This document shows, piece by piece, positions 15,484 through 26,508 of a DNA stretch of 48,842 nucleotides (position 1 is the first letter of the stretch; the number at the start of each line of letters is the position of its first letter). The notes beneath the pieces are model-generated. The model saw nothing but the letters and a program-made list of their open reading frames with translations, was not told where the DNA came from and did not search any database. This stretch comes from Paramagnetospirillum caucaseum. GTDB lineage: Bacteria; Pseudomonadota; Alphaproteobacteria; Rhodospirillales; Magnetospirillaceae. The stretch covers positions 1 to 48,842 of the forward strand of contig NZ_AONQ01000034.1 of the NCBI RefSeq assembly GCF_000342045.1, read 5' to 3'. The position numbers were made by a program, and so were the translations under genes.

Positions 15484-16641
15484 CTATTTCTTGCCCGCCA
15501 TGTCGATGGTTTTGCCGACATGGTCGGCGGCAGCCCGCAGCGGTTCGTCGTAGAGGTGGGCGTAGCGCTGGGTGGTCTGCACCTGGGTGTGGCCCAGCAT
15601 GGCGCCGATGATCGGCAGCGACGCGCCGCCGCTGACCAGCAGCGAGGCGAAGGAATGGCGCAGGTCATGGATGCGGGCGCCGGTGATGTCGGCCGCCTTG
15701 CACACCGCCGCCCAGGACCGCTTAACGTCGGTCAGCGGCTGGTCGCCGCCCTTGCCGGGGAAGACGTATGGCCCTTCGGCGGTTTCCCTGATCCGCTTCA
15801 ACAGCGTCAGGGCGTTGGCCGAAACCGGTACCCGGTGCTCTTTCCGCTGCTTGGTGTGGGCGCTGGGCTTGGTCCACACCCCGGCATCCAGGTCGAACAT
15901 CTCCCAGGTGGCACCCAGCACTTCGCTCTTGCGGGCGCCGGTCAGCATCAGCATGCGGATGGCGTCGGCGGAAACAGGTTCGTGGTGGGCCGCCAGCGCC
16001 GCCGACAGCCGGGACAGTTCCTCGGGCGACAGGTAGCGCTGGCGCTTCTCTTCCGGGTTGCGCAACTGGCCCGAGGCGGGATTCTTCTCGACCCATTCCC
16101 AGCGGATCGCCAGATTGAAGGCGCGGCGTACCACCTCGATGACGCGGTTGGCCCGCACCGGCGTACCGCGCTGGGTGGTGATGTCGCGGTGCAGGGCCTC
16201 GATGTCGGTATGGGTGACGTCCGTTACCTTGTGCTTGCCCAGGATGGGCAGCACCAGCTTTTCCCACATCATGGTTTCGTCGGCCTGGGAGCGGGCGGCC
16301 TTGCGCGGCAGGTGGTCGCGCTTGTAGCGGTCCCACAGGTCGCGCATGGTGGGGGCGGCGCGGTCGGCATGGCGCTCGCCCATGGGGTCATTGCCAAGGT
16401 CCACTTCCCGCTTCAGGTTGCCGGCCTCGGTGCGGGCGGCGGCCACCGACCAGTCGGGGTAGCTGCCGATGGTGATGCGTCGCTGGCGACCGCCGATGCG
16501 GTAATCCAGGATGAAGGACTTGGCGCCGCGATTGGTGACGCGCAGGCCGAATCCCTTGACGTCGGCATCCCAGAAGAAGACCTGGGGCCGGTCGCCTGCG
16601 CTGACCCGTTTGGCGATGGCGTCGGTGATGCGTTCTGACAT
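15484..16641 (-). CDS. int: P4-type tyrosine integrase
   Basis: A 385-residue integrase with the N-terminal DUF4102/Arm-DNA-binding domain (FWDADVKGFGLRVTNRGAKS, IGGRQRRITIGSYPDWSV), a SAM-like core-binding domain (about residues 95-195), and an intact catalytic domain: LMLTGARKSEVLGATW (Arg), HTKQRKEHRVPV (Lys), RIHDLRHSFASLL (HxxR), MLGHTQVQTTQRYAHL (His and Tyr). P4-type integrases insert islands at the 3' ends of tRNA genes; the tRNA-fMet fragment at 16,810-16,856 lies only about 170 bp upstream of its start. The start at 16641 has ribosome-binding site AGGAAA. It appears functional even though the rest of the island is decaying. Confidence 0.92.
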   Translation of the reverse strand: MSERITDAIAKRVSAGDRPQVFFWDADVKGFGLRVTNRGAKSFILDYRIGGRQRRITIGSYPDWSVAAARTEAGNLKREVDLGNDPMGERHADRAAPTMRDLWDRYKRDHLPRKAARSQADETMMWEKLVLPILGKHKVTDVTHTDIEALHRDITTQRGTPVRANRVIEVVRRAFNLAIRWEWVEKNPASGQLRNPEEKRQRYLSPEELSRLSAALAAHHEPVSADAIRMLMLTGARKSEVLGATWEMFDLDAGVWTKPSAHTKQRKEHRVPVSANALTLLKRIRETAEGPYVFPGKGGDQPLTDVKRSWAAVCKAADITGARIHDLRHSFASLLVSGGASLPIIGAMLGHTQVQTTQRYAHLYDEPLRAAADHVGKTIDMAGKK

Positions 16642-16809
16642 TGGGCTTTTCCTGTCAACACTATGTCAACACACCGTATGGTGCCGTTTGACGTGACATT
16701 GCGTCGATTTACAGAGGACATCAACAGAAAAGCGCGGAAATACAGGGGTTGTAGGGCGAACCAGAAAAATATGTCAACGAATCAAGGCGCTAGATATAGG
16801 GCGTTGCAT

Positions 16810-16857
<48 letters not shown>

Positions 16858-16860
16858 ATT

Positions 16861-16894
16861 AGCCCGTAACTTCAATAAGTTACGGGCTTTTTGA
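16861..16894 (+). terminator. Rho-independent terminator after the tRNA fragment
   Basis: A 12-bp stem (16861-16872 with 16877-16888), loop CAAT, followed by a T run. It presumably served the tRNA-fMet transcript. Its tail GGGCTTTTTGATTCT (16884-16898) recurs exactly at 18396-18410, on the far side of the IS3 elements. Confidence 0.8.
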
Positions 16895-16934
16895 TTCTCG
16901 GGTCGTGATGGCTCGAAAGTCATGTCAACGCCAT

Positions 16935-17111
16935 TGACCTGCCATGGGAAACCTCCTCCAGTCTGAAGTAGAGTCCGGCCCTGACAAGGACGGACGATAT
17001 GAAGCGCAGCAGGTTCACGGAAGAGCAGATCATCGGCATCCTGAAGGAGCAGGAGGCCGGGGCGAAGACGCTGGAATTGTGCCGCAAGCACGGGATCAGC
17101 TCGCCGACCTT
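16935..17111 (+). mobile_element. Truncated IS3-family element (5' end only)
   Basis: Begins with TGACCTGCCATGGG, the same terminal sequence as the intact IS next to it, and continues into the first 38 or so codons of an OrfA transposase gene from ATG 16999 ([20 protein letters not shown], ending near SSPTF). It is similar but not identical to the intact element, so it is a related IS. It is cut where the intact element starts (17112), and the remainder is absent on the other side of that element. Confidence 0.82.
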
Positions 17112-17129
17112 TGACCTGCCATGGAACTT

Positions 17130-18056
17130 TCATCCGGCTGAAAGTAGAGTCTCGGCCAAAGTTACGCCGTGTGGCGCGGTATGAGCAATGGGGCTGAGCT
17201 CGGAGCCCCGGAGGGGCGGAGAGACCGGCCCCATTGCTTTGAGTTTGGCGGCGTGGACCGCCGGGGTCTGGTATCCCAGGGCCGAATGGGGCCTGGTGGT
17301 GTTGTAGTCGGCCATCCAGGCCGAGATGACGGCGCGGGCCTGGGCCATGCTGGTGAAGACCGTCTCGTTGAGAAGTTCATCGCGCATGCGGCCGTTGAAG
17401 CTCTCGCTATAGCCGTTCTGCATGGGCTTGCCTGGGGCGATGTAGTGCCATTGGATGCAATGGTCCTGCGACCATTTCAGCACGGCGTTGGAGGTCAGCT
17501 CGGTGCCGTTATCGGAAACGATCATCCCAGGCTTTCCCCGCCTGGCGATCAGCGCCGACAGTTCGCGGACCACCCGCACGCCGGAGATCGAGGTGTCGGG
17601 AACCGATGCCAAGCATTCCCGCGTCACATCATCGACGATGTTGAGCACGCGGAAGCGCCGTCCGTTCTCCAACTGGTCATGGACGAAATCCAGCGACCAG
17701 CGGGCATTGGGCTTTGCCTCGACCAGGATCGGTGCGCGAGTTCCGATGGCTTTGCGCCGGGTGCGGCGCTTGCGCACCGCCAAGCCCTCCTCGCGATACA
17801 GCCGGTAGACGCGGGTGATGCCGGACGGCTCCCCTTCGCGATGGAGGAAGATGAACAGCCGTCGATAGCCAAACCGGCGGCGTTCCTGGGCAAGCGCTCG
17901 AAGTCGGAGGCGCAAGCTGCTGTCATCGGGCCGAACCGACCGGTAGCGGATCATGGTGCGATCCGCCGCGATCACGGCACAGGCCCGACGCTCGCTCATC
18001 TCAAATTGGCTTCGCAGATGGGCGACAGCATCCCGCTTGGCGGCGGGCCTCACCAT
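17130..18056 (-). CDS. IS3-family transposase OrfB (integrase core)
   Basis: A 308-residue DDE transposase subunit. It has an N-terminal HTH_21-type region ([18 protein letters not shown]) and an integrase core with the catalytic acids in [10 protein letters not shown] (D), [11 protein letters not shown] (D) and [16 protein letters not shown] (E). The C-terminal [13 protein letters not shown] is typical of the IS3/IS407 group. It is expressed by -1 frameshifting from orfA, whose end it overlaps. Full length, apparently functional. Confidence 0.92.
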   Translation of the reverse strand: MVRPAAKRDAVAHLRSQFEMSERRACAVIAADRTMIRYRSVRPDDSSLRLRLRALAQERRRFGYRRLFIFLHREGEPSGITRVYRLYREEGLAVRKRRTRRKAIGTRAPILVEAKPNARWSLDFVHDQLENGRRFRVLNIVDDVTRECLASVPDTSISGVRVVRELSALIARRGKPGMIVSDNGTELTSNAVLKWSQDHCIQWHYIAPGKPMQNGYSESFNGRMRDELLNETVFTSMAQARAVISAWMADYNTTRPHSALGYQTPAVHAAKLKAMGPVSPPLRGSELSPIAHTAPHGVTLAETLLSAG

Positions 18057-18316
18057 TTTTTTCCCAGAAGATCGCGGAGCGCCGCCTCGTTCAGCATGGA
18101 CTCCGCCAGCAGCTTCTTCAAACGGGCGTTCTCGTCCTCAAGCGCCTTCAGCCGCCGGGCTTCCGACACATCGAGGCCGCCGTACTTGGCCTTCCATTTG
18201 TAAAAGGTTGGCGAGCTGATCCCGTGCCTGCGGCACACCTCCGCCGTCGGCGCACCGGCCTCCTGCTCCTTCAGGATGCCGATGATCTGTTCCTCTGAAA
18301 ACCTGCTGCGCTTCAT
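18050..18316 (-). CDS. IS3-family transposase OrfA
   Basis: An 88-residue HTH_8-type DNA-binding protein ([40 protein letters not shown]) with a C-terminal leucine zipper ([18 protein letters not shown]). It ends LLGKKW just after the slippery A7. It binds the IS ends and supplies the N-terminus of the OrfAB fusion transposase. Confidence 0.92.
   Translation of the reverse strand: MKRSRFSEEQIIGILKEQEAGAPTAEVCRRHGISSPTFYKWKAKYGGLDVSEARRLKALEDENARLKKLLAESMLNEAALRDLLGKKW
18056..18062 (-). other. Programmed -1 frameshift site (A7) of IS3 orfAB
   Basis: Seven T on the plus strand read as A AAA AAA in the orfA frame, ahead of TGG TGA. Slipping back one base places the ribosome in the orfB frame (ATG GTG AGG) and yields the OrfAB fusion, the standard expression mode of the family. 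Confidence 0.8.
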
Positions 18317-18380
18317 GTCGTCCGTCCTTGTCAGGGCCGGACTCTACTTCAGACTGGAGGAAGATTCCCATGGCAGGTCA

Positions 18381-18410
18381 GAGGTAACGGCTTGCGGGCT
18401 TTTTGATTCT
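18381..18410 (+). terminator. Orphan 3' half of a terminator
   Basis: GGTAACGGCTTGCGGGCTTT followed by TTGATTCT looks like the descending arm and T-tract of a rho-independent terminator. The complementary ascending arm is missing: the IS3 end abuts the sequence at 18380. The last 15 bases repeat 16884-16898 exactly. Confidence 0.5.
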
Positions 18411-18434
18411 GCTGCAATTCGTGATCGCGCCGGC

Positions 18435-18453
18435 TCATAAAGCCGTCATAAAG
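18435..18453 (+). promoter_or_regulatory. Candidate KdpE box (11-bp direct repeat)
   Basis: TCATAAAG at 18435-18442 and again at 18446-18453, exactly 11 bp apart (TCATAAAGCCG, TCATAAAGAAC). This is the direct-repeat geometry bound by OmpR/PhoB-family regulators and looks like half of a pho box. KdpE, encoded downstream, belongs to that family, so this is the likely activator site of the kdp operon. Confidence 0.62.
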
Positions 18454-18456
18454 AAC

Positions 18457-18478
18457 GTTCCATAACTCCGTATGGAAC
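18457..18478. promoter_or_regulatory. Inverted repeat in the kdp upstream region
   Basis: GTTCCATA (18457-18464), spacer ACTCCG, TATGGAAC (18471-18478): a perfect 8-bp dyad just downstream of the candidate KdpE box and 60 bp upstream of the first small ORF. It may be a second operator or part of the core promoter region. No binding protein can be named. Confidence 0.5.
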
Positions 18479-18538
18479 CTTAACGCGCTTTGGAGCGATG
18501 GTCGGCATGACAGTCCGACCTTCCTCCGGAGAGCCCCC

Positions 18539-18622
18539 ATGCTCGACGTCATCTTCCTGCTCGCCACCCTCGCCCTGTTCGCCGGCTGCGCCCTGTTGGT
18601 GCGCGGCTGCGAGCGTCTGTAG
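18539..18622 (+). CDS. 27-residue membrane peptide ORF upstream of kdpF
   Basis: ATG at 18539, preceded by ribosome-binding-like GGAGAG, encodes a single hydrophobic segment ending in a short basic tail (FAGCALLVRGCERL). It ends 10 bp before kdpF and is the first gene of the operon. Similar short ORFs ending in RGCERL occur before kdpF in other alphaproteobacteria, as far as I recall. A role in the Kdp complex or as a leader peptide is possible but unproven. It is too small for routine gene calling. Confidence 0.6.
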   Translation: MLDVIFLLATLALFAGCALLVRGCERL

Positions 18623-18632
18623 GGAGGCTGCC

Positions 18633-18734
18633 ATGTCCGGCAACGAAGTCCTCGGGCTCATCATCGGCGGCATACTGGTGGTGGCCCTGTCCGGCTATCT
18701 GGCCTACGCCCTTTTCCGCCCCGAAAAGTTCTAG
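18633..18734 (+). CDS. kdpF: KdpF, small subunit of K+-transporting ATPase
   Basis: A 33-residue single-span membrane peptide (GLIIGGILVVALSGYLAYAL, ending FRPEKF) starting at 18633. KdpF stabilises the KdpABC complex in the inner membrane. The LxxALFRPEKF ending is the family hallmark. It lies between the 27-residue ORF and kdpA, 9 bp before kdpA. Confidence 0.9.
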   Translation: MSGNEVLGLIIGGILVVALSGYLAYALFRPEKF

Positions 18735-18743
18735 GAGCCGAGC

Positions 18744-20423
18744 ATGGACGCCTACGGCATTCTTCAAATCCTGATCTTCGCCGCGGCGGTACTGGCGCTG
18801 ACGCCGGTACTGGGCGGATTCATGGCAAGGGTTTATGACGGGCGGGCGCGCCTGTTCGCGCCGATCGAGCGCGTCCTCTATCGTCTCTGTGGTATCGACC
18901 CCGCCCGCGAGCAGAATTGGGTCGGCTACGCCCTGTCCTTGCTGGTGCTCCATCTGCTGGCGGTGCTGACTCTTTACGGATTGCAGCGTCTGCAAGGATT
19001 CCTGCCGTTGAATCCGGCCGGTCAAGGAGGCGTGCCCCCCGATCTCGCCTTCAATACCGCCATCAGTTTCAGCACCAACACCAACTGGCAGAATTACGGC
19101 GGCGAAAGCACCATGAGCACTCTGGTGCAGATGGCGGGCCTCGCGGTTCACAACTTCCTGTCGGCAGCGGCGGGAATCTCCGTCGCGGTGGCGTTGATCC
19201 GGGGCTTCGCCCGCCGCTCGGCCCGCACCATCGGCAATTTCTACGTGGACCTGACCCGCACCACGCTTTACCTGCTGCTGCCCATCTGCGTGGTGGGCGC
19301 GCTGGTTCTGGTGTGGCAAGGCGTGCCGCAGAACCTTAACGCCCATGCCGAGGCAGCCACCTTGGAGGGGTCCCGGCAGGTCATCGCCCAGGGACCGGTG
19401 GCCAGCCAGATGATGATCAAGCATCTGGGGACCAATGGCGGCGGTTTCTTCAACGCCAATGCCGCCCACCCTTACGAGAACCCCAACGGCCTGGTGAACT
19501 TGATTCATCTGGTGGCCATCGTCGCCATCGGCGCGGGATTGACCAACACCTTCGGCCGTATGGTCGGCGACACCCGCCAGGGCTGGGCCATCCTGACCGC
19601 CATGGGGCTGCTGTTCCTTGTCGGCGTCCTTGCCGCCTATGGGGCCGAGGCCCGGGGGAATCCTGCCTTGGGCGGGATGGTCAACCTGGAGGGCAAGGAG
19701 GTGCGGTTCGGCATTGCCGCCTCCACCCTGTTCGCCGTCGTCACCACCGCCACCTCCTGCGGCGCGGTCAACGCCATGCATGATTCGCTGCTGCCGCTGG
19801 CCGGCCTCGTTCCCATGGTCAACATGCTGCTGGGCGAGGTGGTGGTGGGCGGCGTCGGCTCCGGCCTCTACGGCATCCTGGTCTTCGTGCTGATCGCGGT
19901 GTTCATCGCCGGGCTGATGGTGGGGCGCACCCCGGAATATCTCGGCAAGAAGATCGAGGCCCGCGAGGTCAAGCTGGCCATGCTTGCCATCCTGGCCACG
20001 CCGCTGGGCGTGCTGGGATTGGGGGGGCTGGCCATGATCACCCCGGCCGGACTGGCCGGAATCGCGGCGGCGGGGCCGCACGGCCTGTCGGAGGTTCTCT
20101 ACGCCTTCGCCTCGGCCGCCAACAATAACGGTTCGGCCTTCGGCGGCCTGTCGGGCAACTCCGTCTTCTATAACACCGCCCTGGCGGTCGCCATGGTGAT
20201 CGGCCGCTTTGGCATCATCATCCCGGTGCTGGCCATCGCCGGTTCCATGGCCGCCAAGAAGACCGTGCCGTCTTCGGCCGGAACCTTCCCCACCCATGGC
20301 GGGCTGTTCGTCGCCCTGCTGGTCGGCGTGATCCTGGTGGTGGGGGGATTGACCTATTTCCCCCTCCTGGCCCTCGGCCCGGTGGTCGAGCACCTGGCGC
20401 TGGCCGCCGGAACCCTGTTCTGA
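18744..20423 (+). CDS. kdpA: KdpA, K+-binding and translocating subunit
   Basis: A 559-residue polytopic inner-membrane protein with the four selectivity-filter regions of the KdpA channel-like subunit: [39 protein letters not shown] and [16 protein letters not shown]. KdpA takes K+ from the periplasm with micromolar affinity and passes it to KdpB. Length is normal. The start at 18744 follows a GGAG ribosome-binding site, and kdpB begins 11 bp after the stop. Confidence 0.96.
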   Translation: MDAYGILQILIFAAAVLALTPVLGGFMARVYDGRARLFAPIERVLYRLCGIDPAREQNWVGYALSLLVLHLLAVLTLYGLQRLQGFLPLNPAGQGGVPPDLAFNTAISFSTNTNWQNYGGESTMSTLVQMAGLAVHNFLSAAAGISVAVALIRGFARRSARTIGNFYVDLTRTTLYLLLPICVVGALVLVWQGVPQNLNAHAEAATLEGSRQVIAQGPVASQMMIKHLGTNGGGFFNANAAHPYENPNGLVNLIHLVAIVAIGAGLTNTFGRMVGDTRQGWAILTAMGLLFLVGVLAAYGAEARGNPALGGMVNLEGKEVRFGIAASTLFAVVTTATSCGAVNAMHDSLLPLAGLVPMVNMLLGEVVVGGVGSGLYGILVFVLIAVFIAGLMVGRTPEYLGKKIEAREVKLAMLAILATPLGVLGLGGLAMITPAGLAGIAAAGPHGLSEVLYAFASAANNNGSAFGGLSGNSVFYNTALAVAMVIGRFGIIIPVLAIAGSMAAKKTVPSSAGTFPTHGGLFVALLVGVILVVGGLTYFPLLALGPVVEHLALAAGTLF

Positions 20424-20434
20424 AGGAGAGCGTC

Positions 20435-22492
<2,058 letters not shown>

Positions 22493-22503
22493 CGGAGACG
22501 GAT

Positions 22504-23085
22504 ATGGTCAAGGAATTGCGGCCCGCCCTCACCTTGCTGGTTCTGCTGACCCTCATCGCCGGTCTGGCCTATCCCTTCGCCGTGACGGGACTGGCGGGAA
22601 TTGCCTTCCCCTGGCAGGCCAACGGCAGCCTGATCGAGAAGGACGGCCATGTGATCGGTTCGGCCCTGATCGGCCAGACCTTCACCGGACGGGGCTATTT
22701 CTGGGGCCGCCCCTCGGCCACCGCCGTCGCCCCTTACGACGCCGCCAATTCGGGGGGCAGCAATCTCGCCCCCAGCGCCAAGGCCCTGGCCGAGGCCGTG
22801 GCCGAGCGGGACGCGGCGCTGCGCGCCGCCCATCCCGAAGAAAGCGGCCCGGTTCCCGCCGATCTGCTGACCACTTCCGCCTCGGGGCTGGACCCCCACA
22901 TCACCCCGGCGGCGGCGATGTGGCAGATCAAGCGGGTGGCCATGGCGCGGCACATTCCCATGGATCAGGTCCGCACTCTGGTGATGGACCACGTGGAAGG
23001 GCGGGAATTGGGAGTCCTGGGCGAACCCAGGGTCAATGTCCTGCGCCTGAATCTGGTTCTGGACGAGCGCTGGCCCATGAGGTGA
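22504..23085 (+). CDS. kdpC: KdpC, accessory subunit of K+-transporting ATPase
   Basis: A 193-residue protein with one N-terminal membrane anchor (LTLLVLLTLIAGLAYPFAVT) and a periplasmic domain containing the conserved FTGRGYFWGRPSAT and SGLDPHITPAAA motifs. KdpC assists K+ binding and complex assembly. ATG 22504 is preceded by GGAG at good spacing. A GTG at 22489, overlapping the kdpB stop, is an alternative start. kdpD follows after about 10 bp. Confidence 0.95.
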   Translation: MVKELRPALTLLVLLTLIAGLAYPFAVTGLAGIAFPWQANGSLIEKDGHVIGSALIGQTFTGRGYFWGRPSATAVAPYDAANSGGSNLAPSAKALAEAVAERDAALRAAHPEESGPVPADLLTTSASGLDPHITPAAAMWQIKRVAMARHIPMDQVRTLVMDHVEGRELGVLGEPRVNVLRLNLVLDERWPMR

Positions 23086-23095
23086 AGCTGAAGCC

Positions 23096-25786
23096 ATGGC
23101 AGACGAAGAACAGCGACCGTCGCCCGATGCCCTTCTCGCCCAAGCCCGGCGGGAGGGGCATGGGCGTTTGAAGATCTTCCTCGGCGCCGCCCCCGGCGTC
23201 GGCAAGACCTATGCCATGCTCCAGGCCGCCCACCAACGACTGGCCGACGGCATCGATGTGGTGGCCGGGGTGATCGAGACCCATGGACGGCGTGAGACCG
23301 AGGCGCTGGTCAAGGGGCTGGACCTGCTTGCCACCCGGCAGGTGGAGTATCGCGGCCATTCCTTCAAGGAAATGGACCTGGACGGGCTGCTGGCCCGCCG
23401 TCCCGCCCTGGCCCTGGTGGACGAACTGGCCCACACCAACGTTCCCGGCTCTCGCCACGTCAAGCGCTGGCAGGATGCGGAGGAGCTTCTGGCCGCCGGA
23501 ATCGATGTCTATGCCACCCTGAACATCCAGCACCTGGACTCGCTGAACGACGTGGTCGAACAGATATCCGGCGTGAAGGTGCGCGAGACCCTGCCAGACA
23601 GCGTCCTGGCCAAGGCCGGCGAGATCGAATTGATCGACTTGCCGCCGGAAGACCTGATCAAGCGGCTGCACGAAGGCAAGGTCTATGTCCCCGAACAGGC
23701 CCGGCGCGCCATAGACAGCTTCTTTTCGCCGGGCAATCTGACGGCGCTGCGCGAGATGGCGTTGCGCCATGCCGCCGAGCGGGTCGATCGCCAGATGGTG
23801 GATTACATGCGGGCGCACGCCATCGCCGGGCCGTGGCCGGCGCGCGAGCGCCTGCTGGTCTGCATCGACGAAAAGGCGGACGGGGACCGGCTGGTGCGGG
23901 TCACCAAGCGGGCCGCCGAACGCCGGGGTGCCGCCTGGGTGGCGGTGACGGTGGACACATCACGCGCCCATGCCATGACCGAGGCGGAAAAGGACCGCAT
24001 CGCCGAGGCCATGCGGCTGGCGGCTCAACTGGGCGGGGAAACGAGCACCCTGCAAGGCGACGATATCGTCGCCGCAATCCTCGGCTATGCCCGGGAACGC
24101 AACGCCACCCAGATCGTGGTGGGGCGATCCCGCCGGCCGCGGCTGTTCCGGCTGGGAGCCTCGGTGACGGACCGGCTGATCCGTTCGGCCGGTGACATCA
24201 ATGTGCTGGTCGTGGGCGGCGAGGCCGACGGAAAAGCTCAGCGCCTCGGCTCATCCCACATGGCGGAAAAGCCCGACTGGCGGGGTTTCGCCATTGCCAT
24301 GGCCGCCGCCGCCGCCGCCACCGGCCTGGGCTTTGCCATCGATATCTGGCTGCCGGTGGCCAGCATCTCGGTGGCCTATCTTCTGGCCGTAATGGTTGTC
24401 GCCATGAAGGCCGGTCTCCGCCCCGCCATCCTGGCGTCGGTCGCCGGCTTCGTCGCCTTCAACTTCTTCTTTACCGAACCCCGTTTCAGCTTCGCGGTTT
24501 CCGACACCCAGAACATCCTGACCCTGCTGTTCTTCCTGATCGCCGCATTCATCGTTTCCAACATGGCCAGCCGCCTGCGTGCCCAGATCCAAACCACGCG
24601 GGAAAGCGCGCGACGGACGGGAAATCTCTATGATTTCGGCCGCAAGGTGACGGCGGCGGCGACCCTGGACGACGTGCTGTGGGCGGTGGTTCACCATGTC
24701 GCCAACACCATTCGGGGCCGCTCGCTGGTGCTGCTGCCGAGCGGAAACGGCCTTGCCATCGCGGCCGGCTATCCGCCGGAAGACCAGTTGGACGACAAGT
24801 CCAATGCCGCAGCCGAATGGGCTTGGGTGCAGGGTAAGCCGGCCGGGCGGGGCACCGCCACCTTGCCGGCCTCGCTGTGGCTGTTCCTGCCGCTCAAGAC
24901 CTCGCGCAGTCCGGTCGGCATCCTGGGCGTCCAGATGACCGAGGATGCCGATATGCCCAGCCCGGAGCAGATGCGGTTGCTGGAGACCCTGACCGATCAG
25001 GCGGCGGTGGCCATCGAGCGGACCACCCTGGTGTCCGACATCGAGGCCGCCCGTGTCGCCACCGAGCGCGAACGCCTGCGCTCGGCGTTGCTGTCCTCGC
25101 TATCCCATGATTTGCGGACGCCGCTGGTGTCCATCATGGGGGCGGCGTCCTCCATCATCAGCTATGACGAGGCCCTGGATGCCGCGTCGCGCCGCGACCT
25201 CGCCCAGACCATCCAGGACGAGGCCGAACGTCTCAACCGCTTCGTCCAGAACCTCCTGGACATGACCAAGCTGGGGGCGGGCGCCATGAAGCCCCGGGTG
25301 GATTGGTCCGATCTGCGCGACATCGTCGGCGCGGCGGTCCAGCGCTCTTCGCATCTTGCCAGCCGGCACGCCATCAAGGTGGACATTGCCGGCGACGTTC
25401 CCTTGCTGTGCGTCGATGCCGTGCTGATGGAGCAGGTATTCTTCAACCTGATCGACAACGCCTGCAAATACGCTCCGGCCGGAACCCCGGTCAAGGTCTG
25501 GGCCATGCGGACGCCGGAGCATGTGACCATCGAGGTGGCCGATCAGGGGCCGGGCATTCCGCCTGAGGACCGCGAGAAGGTGTTCGATATGTTCTACCGG
25601 GTCGGGCAGACGGATTCCCAGGCGGCGGGAACCGGGTTGGGGCTGGCCATCTGCCGGGGGATCGTCGAGGCCCATGGCGGCGTCATTCATGCCGAACCGG
25701 GCCTGCACGAGGCAGGAACCTGCATCGTCATCCACCTGCCGCTGCCGCCCGCGCTTGACCTGCCGCCGGCGGAAGCCGAGGCTTGA
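23096..25786 (+). CDS. kdpD: KdpD sensor histidine kinase
   Basis: An 896-residue sensor kinase. Order of domains: N-terminal KdpD ATP-binding domain with Walker A GAAPGVGKTYAML (about residues 27-40) and VDELAHTNVPGS; a universal-stress-protein-like domain (about 255-375); four close TM segments (DUF4118, about 395-500); a GAF-type domain; HisKA with LSSLSHDLRTPLVS (phosphoacceptor His); and HATPase with NLIDNACKYAP and GTGLGLAICRGI. It senses low K+ or turgor and phosphorylates KdpE, whose gene overlaps its stop codon. All catalytic motifs are present. Confidence 0.96.
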   Translation: MADEEQRPSPDALLAQARREGHGRLKIFLGAAPGVGKTYAMLQAAHQRLADGIDVVAGVIETHGRRETEALVKGLDLLATRQVEYRGHSFKEMDLDGLLARRPALALVDELAHTNVPGSRHVKRWQDAEELLAAGIDVYATLNIQHLDSLNDVVEQISGVKVRETLPDSVLAKAGEIELIDLPPEDLIKRLHEGKVYVPEQARRAIDSFFSPGNLTALREMALRHAAERVDRQMVDYMRAHAIAGPWPARERLLVCIDEKADGDRLVRVTKRAAERRGAAWVAVTVDTSRAHAMTEAEKDRIAEAMRLAAQLGGETSTLQGDDIVAAILGYARERNATQIVVGRSRRPRLFRLGASVTDRLIRSAGDINVLVVGGEADGKAQRLGSSHMAEKPDWRGFAIAMAAAAAATGLGFAIDIWLPVASISVAYLLAVMVVAMKAGLRPAILASVAGFVAFNFFFTEPRFSFAVSDTQNILTLLFFLIAAFIVSNMASRLRAQIQTTRESARRTGNLYDFGRKVTAAATLDDVLWAVVHHVANTIRGRSLVLLPSGNGLAIAAGYPPEDQLDDKSNAAAEWAWVQGKPAGRGTATLPASLWLFLPLKTSRSPVGILGVQMTEDADMPSPEQMRLLETLTDQAAVAIERTTLVSDIEAARVATERERLRSALLSSLSHDLRTPLVSIMGAASSIISYDEALDAASRRDLAQTIQDEAERLNRFVQNLLDMTKLGAGAMKPRVDWSDLRDIVGAAVQRSSHLASRHAIKVDIAGDVPLLCVDAVLMEQVFFNLIDNACKYAPAGTPVKVWAMRTPEHVTIEVADQGPGIPPEDREKVFDMFYRVGQTDSQAAGTGLGLAICRGIVEAHGGVIHAEPGLHEAGTCIVIHLPLPPALDLPPAEAEA

Positions 25787-26475
25787 TGGCCATGACCCGG
25801 AAAATCCTTGTCGTCGACGATGAACCGCAAATCCGCAAGTTCCTGCGCATCTCGCTCGGGGCCAACGGTTATGGCGTGATCGAGGCGGAGAACGGCGCCC
25901 AGGGCATCGCCGGAGTGCGTGACACCGCCCCCGATCTGCTGATCCTCGATCTCGGCCTTCCCGATCTGGATGGGCAGGAAGTGATCACCGCGGTGCGCCA
26001 GTTTTCCGAACTGCCCATCATCGTGCTGTCGGTGCGGTCCCAGGAATTCGACAAGGTCGAGGCCCTGGAGCGCGGGGCCAACGACTATGTGGTCAAGCCG
26101 TTCGGGGTGGCCGAACTGATCGCCCGCGTCCGCGCCGCCCTTCGCCCGCGCAGCCCCAGGGATGCCGCCGAAGCGGTGGTCATCGGTCCCGTCCAGATCG
26201 ACCTCGTCCGCCGAATCGTCACCCGGTCCGGCGGGGAAGTCCGGCTGTCCAAGAAGGAATGGGAGTTGCTTGCCTTCTTCGCCCACCATCCCGACCATGT
26301 GCTGACCCACAAGCACATCCTCAAGGAGGTCTGGGGGCCGGCCCATGTGGACGACACCGCCTATCTGCGGGTCTACGTCAACCAACTGCGCCAGAAGCTC
26401 GAGGACGATCCCAGCCAGCCCAGGCTGATCGTCACCGATCCGGGCGTGGGGTATCGGCTGAAACGCCAGGATTAA
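25786..26475 (+). CDS. kdpE: KdpE response regulator
   Basis: A 229-residue OmpR/PhoB-type regulator. The receiver domain has DDEPQI, the phosphorylation Asp in LLILDLGLPDLDG, and VVKPFGVAEL. The winged-helix domain includes VRLSKKEWELLAFFAHHPD and LRVYVNQLRQKLEDDP. The ATG at 25786 overlaps the kdpD TGA by one base; a TTG three bases earlier and an ATG at 25792 are also in frame. It activates kdpFABC, plausibly through the direct repeat at 18435-18453. modA converges on it 33 bp away. Confidence 0.96.
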   Translation: MAMTRKILVVDDEPQIRKFLRISLGANGYGVIEAENGAQGIAGVRDTAPDLLILDLGLPDLDGQEVITAVRQFSELPIIVLSVRSQEFDKVEALERGANDYVVKPFGVAELIARVRAALRPRSPRDAAEAVVIGPVQIDLVRRIVTRSGGEVRLSKKEWELLAFFAHHPDHVLTHKHILKEVWGPAHVDDTAYLRVYVNQLRQKLEDDPSQPRLIVTDPGVGYRLKRQD

Positions 26476-26508
26476 TGTCTGTCCGATTCGGCCTGGACCG
26501 GACGGACG

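Larger units (their letters stand above)
17112..18380 (-). mobile_element. IS3-family insertion sequence (IS407-like), intact
   Basis: A 1,269-bp element with imperfect terminal inverted repeats of about 46 bp beginning TGACCTGCCATGG at each end (17112 rightward; 18380 leftward). It carries orfA and orfB on the minus strand with an A7 slippery site. The 4-bp flanks (CCTT and GAGG) are not a target duplication, which suggests loss of one flank by deletion after insertion. Its orfA end lies about 55 bp from the kdp regulatory repeats. Confidence 0.88.

Noticed and set aside
16935-18380. Composite transposon bounded by the two IS3 copies
   Set aside because: The left copy is a 177-bp stub directly abutting the intact element in the opposite orientation, with nothing between them to carry.
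26476-26508. Bidirectional terminator between kdpE and modA
   Set aside because: A GTCCG/CGGAC pairing exists, but the stem is short and no T-tract follows on either strand. Support is too weak to list.
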